Below, one piece after another: positions 1 through 9,067 of a stretch of 64,000 nucleotides of DNA. The notes under the pieces were generated by a model. The model had not been told where the DNA came from. It was given only the letters and a program-made list of their open reading frames with translations, and ran no database searches. The DNA lies in assembly GCF_004364245.1 (NCBI RefSeq), contig NZ_SOAV01000006.1:248001-312000 (forward strand). The letters are read 5' to 3'. The DNA is from Streptomyces sp. BK208 (GTDB lineage Bacteria > Actinomycetota > Actinomycetes > Streptomycetales > Streptomycetaceae). The translations under genes and the position numbers were made by a program. The number at the start of each line of letters is the position of its first letter. Position 1 is the stretch's first letter.

Positions 1-1
1 C

Positions 2-718
2 ACCCCGGACGACGGCAGCGACGAGACGGCGTTCCCGATCTCGAAGCGTGCCCGTCTGCTGGTGGGCGAGGGCGACCACGTCGAGGTGGGCCAGAAGCTC
101 ACCGTGGGTGCCACCAACCCGCACGACGTGCTGCGCATCCTGGGTCAGCGTGCCGTCCAGGTCCACCTGGTCGGCGAGGTCCAGAAGGTCTACAACTCGC
201 AGGGCGTGTCGATCCACGACAAGCACATCGAGATCATCATCCGGCAGATGCTGCGCCGCGTGACGATCATCGAGTCCGGCGACGCCGAGCTGCTGCCCGG
301 CGAGCTGGTCGAGCGGACGAAGTTCGAGACCGAGAACCGTCGTGTGGTCCAGGAGGGCGGTCACCCGGCCTCCGGTCGTCCGCAGCTGATGGGTATCACC
401 AAGGCCTCGCTGGCGACGGAGTCCTGGCTGTCGGCCGCCTCCTTCCAGGAGACGACCCGAGTGCTGACGGACGCGGCGATCAACGCCAAGTCCGACAGCC
501 TCATCGGCCTCAAGGAGAACGTCATCATCGGTAAGCTCATCCCGGCCGGTACGGGCCTGTCCCGCTACCGCAACATCCGGGTGGAGCCGACCGAGGAGGC
601 CAAGGCCGCGATGTACTCGGCCGTCGGCTACGACGACATCGACTACTCGCCGTTCGGCACGGGCTCCGGCCAGGCCGTCCCGCTGGAGGACTACGACTAC
701 GGTCCGTACAACCAGTAG
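2..718 (+). CDS. rpoC: RNA polymerase beta' subunit, C-terminal part (5' end outside window)
   Basis: This is the last 238 codons of the beta' subunit of RNA polymerase; the reading frame is open from base 2 and ends with TAG at 716-718. The conserved C-terminal core is visible, including the stretches HPASGRPQLMGITKASLAT and ESWLSAASFQETTRVLTDAA, followed by the GLKENVIIGKLIPAGTG segment typical of the end of beta'. The tail after it is acidic and tyrosine-rich (DYDYGPYNQ), as usual for Streptomyces RpoC. It lies upstream of rpsL, as in other actinobacteria where rpoBC precedes the str operon. A strong hairpin follows 32 nt after the stop, so rpoBC probably forms its own transcription unit. 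Confidence 0.97.
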   Translation, partial: TPDDGSDETAFPISKRARLLVGEGDHVEVGQKLTVGATNPHDVLRILGQRAVQVHLVGEVQKVYNSQGVSIHDKHIEIIIRQMLRRVTIIESGDAELLPGELVERTKFETENRRVVQEGGHPASGRPQLMGITKASLATESWLSAASFQETTRVLTDAAINAKSDSLIGLKENVIIGKLIPAGTGLSRYRNIRVEPTEEAKAAMYSAVGYDDIDYSPFGTGSGQAVPLEDYDYGPYNQ

Positions 719-750
719 GCGGGTCGCCTGAGAAGGCCGCTACGACCGAA

Positions 751-781
751 GGGCGGTCACCCCGAGCAGGGGTGGCCGCCC
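751..781 (+). terminator. Intrinsic-type terminator after rpoC
   Basis: A 13-bp stem (751-763 pairs with 769-781, one G-U pair) closes a 5-nt loop (GAGCA). It is followed by TTGG rather than a long T run, as is common in Streptomyces. Confidence 0.75.
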
Positions 782-933
782 TTGGGCGTGCCGGGCCCGC
801 ACAGGGGCGTACGGGCCCGCGGGGAGCCGGTGCCGAGGCGGCGCGGCCGGGCCGGCACCGTCCGGTGCGTCACTCTGCCGACCGGGGCAATACGGGGCCA
901 TACGGGCGCGGAGGCCGGTGTCGCCCATTTGTT

Positions 934-962
934 TTGACCGCAGCGAATGCGATAGGTACGCT
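934..962 (+). promoter_or_regulatory. Likely HrdB-type promoter of the str operon
   Basis: TTGACC (934-939) and TACGCT (957-962) are separated by 17 nt, close to the Streptomyces housekeeping consensus. The spacing is ideal and it is the best promoter match in the rpoC-rpsL gap. It implies a leader of roughly 185 nt for rpsL mRNA. Confidence 0.6.
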
Positions 963-1154
963 CAGACCTTGTGCCTGGGGTGTGCCCTGGCCCTCGTGCG
1001 TGCCTACGACCGCACCGGGGCCGTGTGCGACCACCGAAAATCGCGTCTCCTTCCGCCTCGCGGCGGGGGTTAGCGGCTTCGACACACCCGACCGCGTGGG
1101 TCGGCGACGTTCCAGGTTAGCTTCACCATTCGGCACACAGAAACCGGAGAAGTA

Positions 1155-1526
1155 GTGCCTACGATCCAGCAGCTGGTCCGCAAGGGCCGGCAGGACAAGG
1201 TCGAGAAGAACAAGACGCCCGCACTCGAGGGTTCCCCTCAGCGCCGTGGCGTCTGCACGCGTGTGTTCACGACCACCCCGAAGAAGCCGAACTCGGCCCT
1301 GCGTAAGGTCGCGCGTGTGCGTCTGACCAGCGGGATCGAGGTCACCGCTTACATTCCGGGTGAGGGGCACAACCTGCAGGAGCACTCCATCGTGCTCGTG
1401 CGCGGCGGCCGTGTGAAGGACCTGCCGGGTGTTCGCTACAAGATCATCCGCGGCTCCCTCGACACCCAGGGTGTCAAGAACCGCAAGCAGGCCCGCAGCC
1501 GCTACGGCGCCAAGAAGGAGAAGTAA
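1155..1526 (+). CDS. rpsL: 30S ribosomal protein S12
   Basis: S12 (123 aa) sits at the decoding centre of the 30S subunit and helps control translational accuracy. The sequence opens MPTIQQLVRKGR and carries the universal TPKKPNSALRK loop (residues 41-51) and GRVKDLPG (85-92). Lys43 and Lys88, the positions where streptomycin-resistance mutations arise in this family, are both lysine, so this is a wild-type, drug-sensitive-looking allele. The start is GTG with GGAGA five bases upstream. It is the first gene of the str operon and is separated from rpsG by only 2 nt, so the two are certainly co-transcribed. Confidence 0.98.
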   Translation: MPTIQQLVRKGRQDKVEKNKTPALEGSPQRRGVCTRVFTTTPKKPNSALRKVARVRLTSGIEVTAYIPGEGHNLQEHSIVLVRGGRVKDLPGVRYKIIRGSLDTQGVKNRKQARSRYGAKKEK

Positions 1527-1528
1527 GA

Positions 1529-1999
1529 ATGCCTCGTAAGGGCCCCGCCCCGAAGCGCCCGGTCATCATCGACCCGGTCTACGGTTCTCCTCTGGTGACC
1601 TCCCTGATCAACAAGGTGCTGCTGAACGGCAAGCGCTCCACCGCCGAGCGCATCGTCTACGGCGCCATGGAGGGCCTGCGCGAGAAGACCGGCAACGACC
1701 CGGTCATCACGCTCAAGCGCGCTCTCGAGAACATCAAGCCGACCCTCGAGGTCAAGTCCCGCCGTGTCGGTGGTGCGACCTACCAGGTCCCGATCGAGGT
1801 CAAGCCGGGCCGTGCGAACACGCTCGCCCTGCGCTGGCTGGTCGGATACTCCCGCGCCCGTCGCGAGAAGACCATGACCGAGCGTCTGCTCAACGAGCTC
1901 CTCGACGCCTCCAACGGCCTGGGTGCCGCTGTGAAGAAGCGCGAGGACACGCACAAGATGGCCGAGTCCAACAAGGCCTTCGCGCACTACCGCTGGTAG
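1529..1999 (+). CDS. rpsG: 30S ribosomal protein S7
   Basis: S7 (156 aa) is the primary assembly protein of the 30S head and contacts the E-site tRNA and mRNA. The sequence MPRKGPAPKRPVIIDPVYGS and the later motif VGGATYQVPIEV (residues 81-92) are diagnostic, and the length matches the bacterial family. ATG starts 2 nt after the rpsL stop; the Shine-Dalgarno-like AAGGAGAAG lies inside the end of rpsL, so translation is coupled. In E. coli S7 is the translational repressor of its operon; whether that applies here is not visible. Confidence 0.98.
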   Translation: MPRKGPAPKRPVIIDPVYGSPLVTSLINKVLLNGKRSTAERIVYGAMEGLREKTGNDPVITLKRALENIKPTLEVKSRRVGGATYQVPIEVKPGRANTLALRWLVGYSRARREKTMTERLLNELLDASNGLGAAVKKREDTHKMAESNKAFAHYRW

Positions 2000-2038
2000 T
2001 CGCTACCCACATCGAGACCGAGAGAAGACTGAAGCCTT

Positions 2039-4165
2039 ATGGCTACCACTTCACTTGACCTGGCCAAGGTCCGCAACATCGGGATCATGGCCCACATCGA
2101 CGCGGGCAAGACGACCACCACCGAGCGGATCCTGTTCTACACCGGTGTGTCGTACAAGATCGGTGAGGTCCACGACGGCGCCGCCACGATGGACTGGATG
2201 GAGCAGGAGCAGGAGCGTGGCATCACGATCACGTCTGCTGCGACCACCTGTCACTGGCCGCTCGAGGACAACGACTACACGATCAACATCATCGACACCC
2301 CGGGGCACGTCGACTTCACCGTCGAGGTGGAGCGTTCCCTGCGCGTGCTCGACGGTGCCGTGACCGTGTTCGACGGTGTCGCCGGTGTCGAGCCGCAGTC
2401 CGAGACGGTGTGGCGTCAGGCCGACCGTTACGGCGTGCCGCGTATCTGCTTCGTCAACAAGCTGGACCGTACCGGCGCCGAGTTCCACCGCTGCGTGGAG
2501 ATGATCTCGGACCGCCTGGGCGCCCAGCCGCTCGTCATGCAGCTCCCGATCGGTGCCGAGGCCGACTTCCAGGGCGTCGTGGACCTCGTCCGCATGAAGG
2601 CGCTCGTGTGGTCCGCCGAGGCGGCCAAGGGCGAGATGTACGACACCGTCGACATCCCGGCCACGCACACCGAGGCCGCCGAGGAGTGGCGCGGCAAGCT
2701 GGTCGAGGCCGTCGCGGAGAACGACGAAGAGATCATGGAGCTGTTCCTGGAGGGCCAGGAGCCCACCGAGGAGCAGCTGTACGCCGCGATCCGTCGCATC
2801 ACCATCGCGTCCGGCAAGTCCGACGACACCACGGTCACCCCGGTGTTCTGCGGCACCGCGTTCAAGAACAAGGGCGTCCAGCCCCTGCTCGACGCGGTCG
2901 TGCGCTACCTGCCGACCCCGCTCGACGTCGAGGCCATCGAGGGCCACGACGTCAAGGACCCCGAGGTCGTCGTCAAGCGCAAGCCGTCCGAGGACGAGCC
3001 GCTGGCCGCGCTCGCGTTCAAGATCATGAGCGACCCGCACCTCGGCAAGCTCACCTTCGTCCGGGTCTACTCGGGCCGCCTGGAGTCCGGCACCGCGGTG
3101 CTGAACTCCGTCAAGGGCAAGAAGGAGCGCATCGGCAAGATCTACCGCATGCACGCCAACAAGCGTGAGGAGATCGAGTCGGTGGGCGCCGGCGACATCG
3201 TCGCCGTCATGGGCCTGAAGCAGACCACCACCGGTGAGACGCTGTCCGACGACAAGAACCCGGTGATCCTGGAGTCCATGGACTTCCCGGCGCCGGTCAT
3301 CGAGGTCGCGATCGAGCCCAAGTCCAAGGGCGACCAGGAGAAGCTGGGTGTCGCCATCCAGCGTCTCGCGGAGGAGGACCCCTCCTTCCAGGTGCACACC
3401 AACGAGGAGACCGGCCAGACCGTCATCGGCGGTATGGGCGAGCTTCACCTCGAGGTGCTGGTCGACCGGATGAAGCGCGAGTTCAAGGTCGAGGCCAACG
3501 TCGGCAAGCCGCAGGTCGCCTACCGTGAGACGATCCGCAAGACCGTCGAGCGCGTGGACTACACCCACAAGAAGCAGACCGGTGGTACCGGTCAGTTCGC
3601 CAAGGTGCAGATCGCGATCGAGCCGATCGAGGGCGGCGACGCCTCGTACGAGTTCGTGAACAAGGTCACCGGTGGCCGCATCCCGAAGGAGTACATCCCT
3701 TCGGTGGACGCCGGTGCGCAGGAGGCCATGCAGTTCGGCATCCTGGCCGGCTACGAGATGACGGGCGTCCGCGTCACGCTCATCGACGGTGGCTACCACG
3801 AGGTCGACTCCTCCGAGCTCGCCTTCAAGATCGCCGGTTCGCAGGCCTTCAAGGAGGCCGCGCGCAAGGCTTCGCCCGTGCTCCTGGAGCCGATGATGGC
3901 CGTCGAGGTCACCACGCCCGAGGACTACATGGGTGAGGTCATCGGCGACATCAACTCCCGCCGTGGCCAGATCCAGGCCATGGAGGAGCGTGCGGGTGCC
4001 CGCGTCGTCAAGGGCCTCGTGCCCCTGTCGGAGATGTTCGGGTACGTCGGCGACCTCCGCAGCAAGACGTCGGGTCGCGCAAGCTACTCGATGCAGTTCG
4101 ACTCCTACGCCGAGGTTCCCCGGAACGTCGCCGAGGAGATCATCGCGAAGGCCAAGGGCGAGTAA
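2039..4165 (+). CDS. fusA: Elongation factor G
   Basis: EF-G (708 aa) is the GTPase that moves tRNAs and mRNA through the ribosome after peptide-bond formation and helps recycle ribosomes. GTP-binding motifs are in order: AHIDAGKT (18-25), RGIT with the switch-I threonine (60-63), DTPGH (86-90) and NKLD (140-143). Domain II follows near 300, and domains III-V include the GGTGQFAKV and GGxIPxEYIPSV regions. The length is normal for bacterial EF-G. It lies 39 nt after rpsG, with AGAGAAG upstream of the ATG. This is the canonical str-operon copy, so housekeeping EF-G is the best call rather than a fusidane-resistance paralogue. Confidence 0.98.
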   Translation: MATTSLDLAKVRNIGIMAHIDAGKTTTTERILFYTGVSYKIGEVHDGAATMDWMEQEQERGITITSAATTCHWPLEDNDYTINIIDTPGHVDFTVEVERSLRVLDGAVTVFDGVAGVEPQSETVWRQADRYGVPRICFVNKLDRTGAEFHRCVEMISDRLGAQPLVMQLPIGAEADFQGVVDLVRMKALVWSAEAAKGEMYDTVDIPATHTEAAEEWRGKLVEAVAENDEEIMELFLEGQEPTEEQLYAAIRRITIASGKSDDTTVTPVFCGTAFKNKGVQPLLDAVVRYLPTPLDVEAIEGHDVKDPEVVVKRKPSEDEPLAALAFKIMSDPHLGKLTFVRVYSGRLESGTAVLNSVKGKKERIGKIYRMHANKREEIESVGAGDIVAVMGLKQTTTGETLSDDKNPVILESMDFPAPVIEVAIEPKSKGDQEKLGVAIQRLAEEDPSFQVHTNEETGQTVIGGMGELHLEVLVDRMKREFKVEANVGKPQVAYRETIRKTVERVDYTHKKQTGGTGQFAKVQIAIEPIEGGDASYEFVNKVTGGRIPKEYIPSVDAGAQEAMQFGILAGYEMTGVRVTLIDGGYHEVDSSELAFKIAGSQAFKEAARKASPVLLEPMMAVEVTTPEDYMGEVIGDINSRRGQIQAMEERAGARVVKGLVPLSEMFGYVGDLRSKTSGRASYSMQFDSYAEVPRNVAEEIIAKAKGE

Positions 4166-4175
4166 CGGACTCCGT

Positions 4176-4205
4176 TTAACGGACCCCGCAAACACGCTTT
4201 AGGCT
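4176..4205 (+). promoter_or_regulatory. Candidate tuf-specific promoter
   Basis: TTAACG (4176-4181) and TAGGCT (4200-4205) are spaced 18 nt apart just after fusA. A separate tuf1 promoter in this gap is known in other streptomycetes. The -35 match is weak, so this exact placement is tentative. Confidence 0.35.
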
Positions 4206-4223
4206 TGACCCCGGAGCCTGCAT

Positions 4224-4257
4224 GGGGCATTCCGCCGCGAAACCGGCGGAATGCCCC
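4224..4257 (+). terminator. Perfect 14-bp hairpin between fusA and tuf
   Basis: Bases 4224-4237 pair perfectly with 4244-4257 around the loop CGAAAC. No T run follows. It could attenuate read-through from fusA, or fold in the leader of tuf mRNA if transcription starts near 4212. Confidence 0.65.
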
Positions 4258-4335
4258 CGGCACCCGGGCTTTCCAGCAAAGATCACCTGGCGCCGATGAG
4301 TAAGGCGTACAGAACCACTCCACAGGAGGACCCCA

Positions 4336-5529
<1,194 letters not shown>

Positions 5530-5579
5530 GTTCGCTTGCTTGTCGGTCACTGACCTGACATGGGCTGATGCCTGAGGAA

Positions 5580-5612
5580 GGGCCCGCACGACTTCGGTCG
5601 TGCGGGCCCTTT
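5580..5612 (+). terminator. Rho-independent terminator after tuf
   Basis: A perfect 13-bp stem (5580-5592 with 5597-5609) carries a TTCG tetraloop and is followed by TTT. It closes the str operon and faces the convergent ABC permease gene that ends at 5636. Confidence 0.9.
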
Positions 5613-5635
5613 CGCGTGGGTGCGGCCCGTGGGCG

Positions 5636-8098
5636 TCACTCCCGTAGCGCCGCCTGTTCCACGGGGCGGCGGCGCAGGGCCGGCCAGGCCGTGATCACCG
5701 ACGCGGTGACGGCCAGTACCGCGCAGCCGCCGACGACTCCGGCGAGGACGGTCCAGGGCAGCCGGGGGGCGCTGCGCACCGACAGCAGGCGCAGCGCGCT
5801 CCACATGCCGGCCAGGTTGACGCCGGCCGCGGCCAGGCCGAGCAGCGCGCCGACCGCCACCACGGTCAGCGACTCGGCGCCGACCAGCCGCAGCACCTGC
5901 CCCCGGCCGGCGCCCGCCAGCCGCAGTGCCGCCAGCTCCCGTGCCCGGTCGGAGGTGGCCATCACCATGGTGTTGACCAGGGAGATGCCGGTGTAGAGGA
6001 GGGCGATGCCGAGGATCAGGAAGAGGCCGATCCGGGTCGGGCCGTCGGTCGCCGGGTAGGTGGCCCCGACCCACTCGTCCCGGCTCGACACCTGCCCGCC
6101 GGCCGGCCCCGCCGCCTGGCGCAGGGCGTCGGCCACCGCACCGGCGTCGGCGCCGGCCGCGACCGTGACGTCCACCCGGTCGACCGCGGCGCCCGGGGCG
6201 TTGGCTGCGGTGACGTAGACGCCGTTGTCACCGGTTCCGGTGGCCATCACGGCGGCGATGCGCAGGGTCCGCTCGGTGCCGTCGCCGAGCCACACCCGCA
6301 CCCGTTGGCCGACGGTGTGCCGCTCCCATTCCTCGTTGACGACGATCGAGCCGTCGTCGAGGCCGGTCGCGCTGCCCGCGGTGAGCGGCAGCCGGGTGGT
6401 GGCGGGGAGGGACGCGGGGTCGGCGACGGCCCGCGCGCCGGACCTGACGAGGGCCACTCCCTCTTCCAGGACGTACACGGCGGTCGAGGAGGAGGGGGAG
6501 ACGGCAGCCGCCCCCGGGACGGCGCGCAGCCGGTCCACCGTCGCCGGGTCGAAGCCGCCGCCGTGCGGCGCCGAGACCACGTAGTCCGCGGCGGTCCGCT
6601 CGCGGGTCTCACTCGCGCCGGCCTCGTTCAGCGTCGCGGTGGCGCCCAGCAGCGAGCCCGCGAGGGCGACCGTGACCAGGACGGGTGCCGCGACGGCGGC
6701 CGTGCGGCGGGTGCCGGTGGCGGCGTTCTCCCGCACCAGCATGCCCGCCGCCCCCGGGAGCAGACTCGGCAGCCAGGTCAGCAGGCGGGTCAGCGGGCGC
6801 ACCACGGCGGGGGCGAGCAGCGCGGCGGCGGTGATCAGCAGCATCGGGCGGAGCACGTACGTCTTGCGGTGCAGCAGCTCTCCGGGGCCGTCGGCGAGGG
6901 CGAGGGCGAGTGTCACCAGCGCGGTCAGCAGCAGCGCCGCGCCGCACAGCCACCGCCCCCGGGTCATGGCCGCCGGCTCCCCGGACGCCTCCCGCAGTGA
7001 CTGCGCGGGGCCGGTCCGGCCGGCCCGCCAGGACGCCGCGGTCACGCCGCCCAGGGCGACGAGCAGGCCGGTCCAGAACGCCGCGTGGTACGGCCACGTG
7101 TGGTCGCCGATGGTGAACCAGGCCGGTGCCAGGCCCTCGCCGACCACCCACGAGGCCAGGTGCGGGGCGCCGTACGAACCGAGCAGGCAGCCGGCCGCCG
7201 AGGCGAGGACGCCCACCGCCAGGCCCTCGGCCAGCACCGTCCGGCGCACCTGCCCGGGCGTCGCCCCGGCGGTGCGGAGCAGGCCGAACTCACGCCGCCG
7301 CTGTGCCACCGCGAAGGCGAAGGTGGACGCCACGACGAACACCGACACGAAGGCGCAGACGCCGCCGGCCGTGCCGAACAGGGAGTTCATCGCGGTCAGC
7401 GCCTCGCGGTCCCGTTCGGGGTCCGCGTCGGCGTACCGGCGGTCGCCCCCGGTCAGCACCCGCACGCCCGCGCTGCCGCGTACCGCCTCCCGCACCGCCG
7501 CCGGGTCCGCGTCGACCACGAGCTGGAGACTGACGGGGGAGAGCCGGGCGGCCTGGGCGTCGGTGTAGAAGACGGCGTGCTCGAAGCCGCGGCCGGCCAC
7601 CGTGCCGACGACCTCCACGGCACCCCGGTCCGTGCGGAGCCGCTCGCCGGGCGCGGCCCAGTCGCCGCTGACGACGACCTCGCCCGCGGCGCGCGGGGCA
7701 CGGCCCGTGTCGATCTCGTACGGGGCGAACGCGGCGGTGGACCACGGGTGCCCCACCAGGTCGGCGGGCCCGGCCTCGCTGCGCACCGGGAAGGAGCGGT
7801 CCTCGACGACCCGGCTCAGCCGCCGCAGGCCGGCGACCGTTCCGGCGGGCACGGCACGCGGCTGGGCGAGCCGCTGGGTACGGTCGCCGATCGGCGTGCC
7901 CACCCGCAGTATGTCCGGCCCGCGGACCACGACCGGCGCGGCGGCGAACCGTTCCGGCGCGCGGTCCGGCGCGTCCCGCGAGGAGGCGAGCGCCAGCCCC
8001 GTCACCGCGAGCAGCGCGACGCCCAGGGACAGGGCGACGAAGCTGCCGGTGAAGGTGGTCCAGCGGGTGCGCAGGGTCCGCAGGGTCAGGGTCAGCAC
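5636..8098 (-). CDS. FtsX-family ABC transporter permease
   Basis: An 820-aa membrane protein with the layout of the large MacB/FtsX-like exporters. It has an N-terminal membrane segment (about 15-38), an extracytoplasmic domain, a first FtsX domain (about 240-360) containing the cytoplasmic motif RRREFGLLRTAGATPGQ, several central membrane segments, and a second FtsX domain near the C-terminus with RARELAALRLAGAGRGQ. The two repeats suggest that one chain supplies both permease halves. Its start overlaps the end of the ATPase gene by 7 nt, so the two are translated together. Such pairs next to a histidine kinase often export peptides or lipids or give resistance to envelope-active compounds; the substrate here cannot be read from sequence. 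Confidence 0.9.
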   Translation of the reverse strand: MLTLTLRTLRTRWTTFTGSFVALSLGVALLAVTGLALASSRDAPDRAPERFAAAPVVVRGPDILRVGTPIGDRTQRLAQPRAVPAGTVAGLRRLSRVVEDRSFPVRSEAGPADLVGHPWSTAAFAPYEIDTGRAPRAAGEVVVSGDWAAPGERLRTDRGAVEVVGTVAGRGFEHAVFYTDAQAARLSPVSLQLVVDADPAAVREAVRGSAGVRVLTGGDRRYADADPERDREALTAMNSLFGTAGGVCAFVSVFVVASTFAFAVAQRRREFGLLRTAGATPGQVRRTVLAEGLAVGVLASAAGCLLGSYGAPHLASWVVGEGLAPAWFTIGDHTWPYHAAFWTGLLVALGGVTAASWRAGRTGPAQSLREASGEPAAMTRGRWLCGAALLLTALVTLALALADGPGELLHRKTYVLRPMLLITAAALLAPAVVRPLTRLLTWLPSLLPGAAGMLVRENAATGTRRTAAVAAPVLVTVALAGSLLGATATLNEAGASETRERTAADYVVSAPHGGGFDPATVDRLRAVPGAAAVSPSSSTAVYVLEEGVALVRSGARAVADPASLPATTRLPLTAGSATGLDDGSIVVNEEWERHTVGQRVRVWLGDGTERTLRIAAVMATGTGDNGVYVTAANAPGAAVDRVDVTVAAGADAGAVADALRQAAGPAGGQVSSRDEWVGATYPATDGPTRIGLFLILGIALLYTGISLVNTMVMATSDRARELAALRLAGAGRGQVLRLVGAESLTVVAVGALLGLAAAGVNLAGMWSALRLLSVRSAPRLPWTVLAGVVGGCAVLAVTASVITAWPALRRRPVEQAALRE

Positions 8099-8832
8099 GG
8101 GAGGGCCTCCAGCCGGGTCATGCGGGCGGCGACGGCGTCCGCGTCCGCACCGGTCAGCTCGCCGTCCGGGCGGCCGTCGACCAGGAAGACCACGCGGTCG
8201 GCGCAGGACGCGGCGACCGGGTCGTGCGTGACCATGACGACCGTCTGGCCCTCGCGGTCGACCATGCCGCGCAGCAGGGCCAGCACCTCCCGGCCGGTCC
8301 GCGTGTCCAGGGCGCCGGTCGGTTCGTCACCGAAGAGCACGTCGGGACGGGTGATCAGGGCGCGGGCCAGCGCGACGCGTTGCTGCTGGCCGCCCGACAG
8401 CTCGGCCGGCCGGTGCCGGGCGCGGTCGGCGAGGCCGACCCGGTCCAGCACCTCGCGCACCCGGGACCGGGACGGGCGGCGGCCCGCCAGGCGCAGGGGG
8501 AGCGCCACGTTCTGCGCGGCGGTCAGGGACGGCAGCAGGTTGTACGACTGGAAGACGAACCCGATGCGCTCGCGGCGCAGCAGCGTCAGCCGCCGCTCGC
8601 TCAGTCCCGTCAGCTCCGTGCCGCCGACGACGACCGACCCCGAAGTGGGCCGGTCCAGGCCGGCCGCGCACTGGAGGAGCGTCGACTTGCCCGAGCCGGA
8701 GGGGCCCATGACGGCGGTGAAGGAGCCGCGCGGGAAGACGAGGGAGACCTCGTCGAGGGCCGTCACGGCGCTGTCGCCCGCGCCGTACCGCCTGCTGACG
8801 GCGTGCAGCCGGATCGCCTCGTCGCTGGTCAT
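8092..8832 (-). CDS. ABC transporter ATP-binding protein (LolD/MacB type)
   Basis: A 246-aa cytoplasmic ATPase that powers the FtsX-type permease encoded just downstream. It shows Walker A GPSGSGKST (43-51), Q-loop Gln95, signature LSGGQ (145-149), Walker B VLFGDE (165-170) and the switch His203, all intact. The arrangement TGALDTRTG after Walker B is typical of the LolD/MacB/SalX subfamily. It is the first gene of the two-gene operon. The leader carries a GGGGA Shine-Dalgarno region and, immediately before it, four 14-bp tandem repeats that look regulatory. The divergent two-component system is the likely regulator. Confidence 0.93.
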   Translation of the reverse strand: MTSDEAIRLHAVSRRYGAGDSAVTALDEVSLVFPRGSFTAVMGPSGSGKSTLLQCAAGLDRPTSGSVVVGGTELTGLSERRLTLLRRERIGFVFQSYNLLPSLTAAQNVALPLRLAGRRPSRSRVREVLDRVGLADRARHRPAELSGGQQQRVALARALITRPDVLFGDEPTGALDTRTGREVLALLRGMVDREGQTVVMVTHDPVAASCADRVVFLVDGRPDGELTGADADAVAARMTRLEALPC

Positions 8833-8840
8833 CTGTCCCC

Positions 8841-8896
8841 ACTTCTCGGTCGGTACTTCTGGGCCGGTACTTCAGGGCCGGTACTTCAGGGCCGGC
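8841..8896 (-). repeat. Four 14-bp tandem repeats before the ABC operon
   Basis: Copies lie at 8841-8854, 8855-8868, 8869-8882 and 8883-8896 with an exact 14-bp period. Their plus-strand consensus is ACTTCAGGGCCGGT, and the outermost copies differ by one to four bases. The array ends 8 nt before the ATPase start codon. Position and regularity suggest a regulator-binding array or leader element. Confidence 0.8.
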
Positions 8897-8984
8897 CGCC
8901 CTGGCCGGTGCCGGGTGGCGCCGGGTGTCCGGTGCCCTCACGAAACCGCGCGGGGCGGCACCGGCGCAGTGCGGCAGGGGAGAG

Positions 8985-9014
8985 AACGGGGGTATGGCAG
9001 GCCCTACCCCCGTT
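8985..9014. promoter_or_regulatory. 10-bp inverted repeat upstream of the two-component operon
   Basis: AACGGGGGTA (8985-8994) and TACCCCCGTT (9005-9014) form a perfect inverted repeat with a 10-nt spacer. It lies about 55-80 bp before the kinase start, in the divergent gap between the transporter and the kinase. It is a plausible site for the linked LuxR-type response regulator. Confidence 0.55.
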
Positions 9015-9054
9015 GCTATGTCCGGGCCGATGGCCGGTCCGCGCACCGTGGTCC

Positions 9055-9060
9055 TACGGT
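9055..9060 (+). promoter_or_regulatory. -10 element for a leaderless kinase mRNA
   Basis: TACGGT lies 7 nt before the ATG at 9068, and no Shine-Dalgarno sequence is present. This spacing puts the transcript start at or next to the start codon. No clear -35 hexamer is seen. Confidence 0.5.
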
Positions 9061-9067
9061 GATCCGC

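Larger units (their letters stand above)
719..1154. other. rpoC-rpsL intergenic region, no gene
   Basis: These 436 bases hold a terminator at the rpoC end (751-781) and a sigma-70-like promoter about 190 nt before rpsL (934-962). Short open frames here have no start signals or family resemblance. The rest looks like a long rpsL leader. Confidence 0.7.

Noticed and set aside
870..1385. A 171-codon minus-strand frame over the rpsL leader
   Set aside because: It overlaps rpsL and its promoter, and its composition is not protein-like.
2051..4195. A 714-codon open frame antisense to fusA
   Set aside because: It mirrors the fusA codon pattern of a high-GC gene; the protein is dominated by Leu, Asp, Val, Gly and His with no family match.
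7085..9067. Open frame continuing upstream of the sensor kinase on the plus strand
   Set aside because: It lies antisense to the ABC transporter genes and has no coding signature before 9068.
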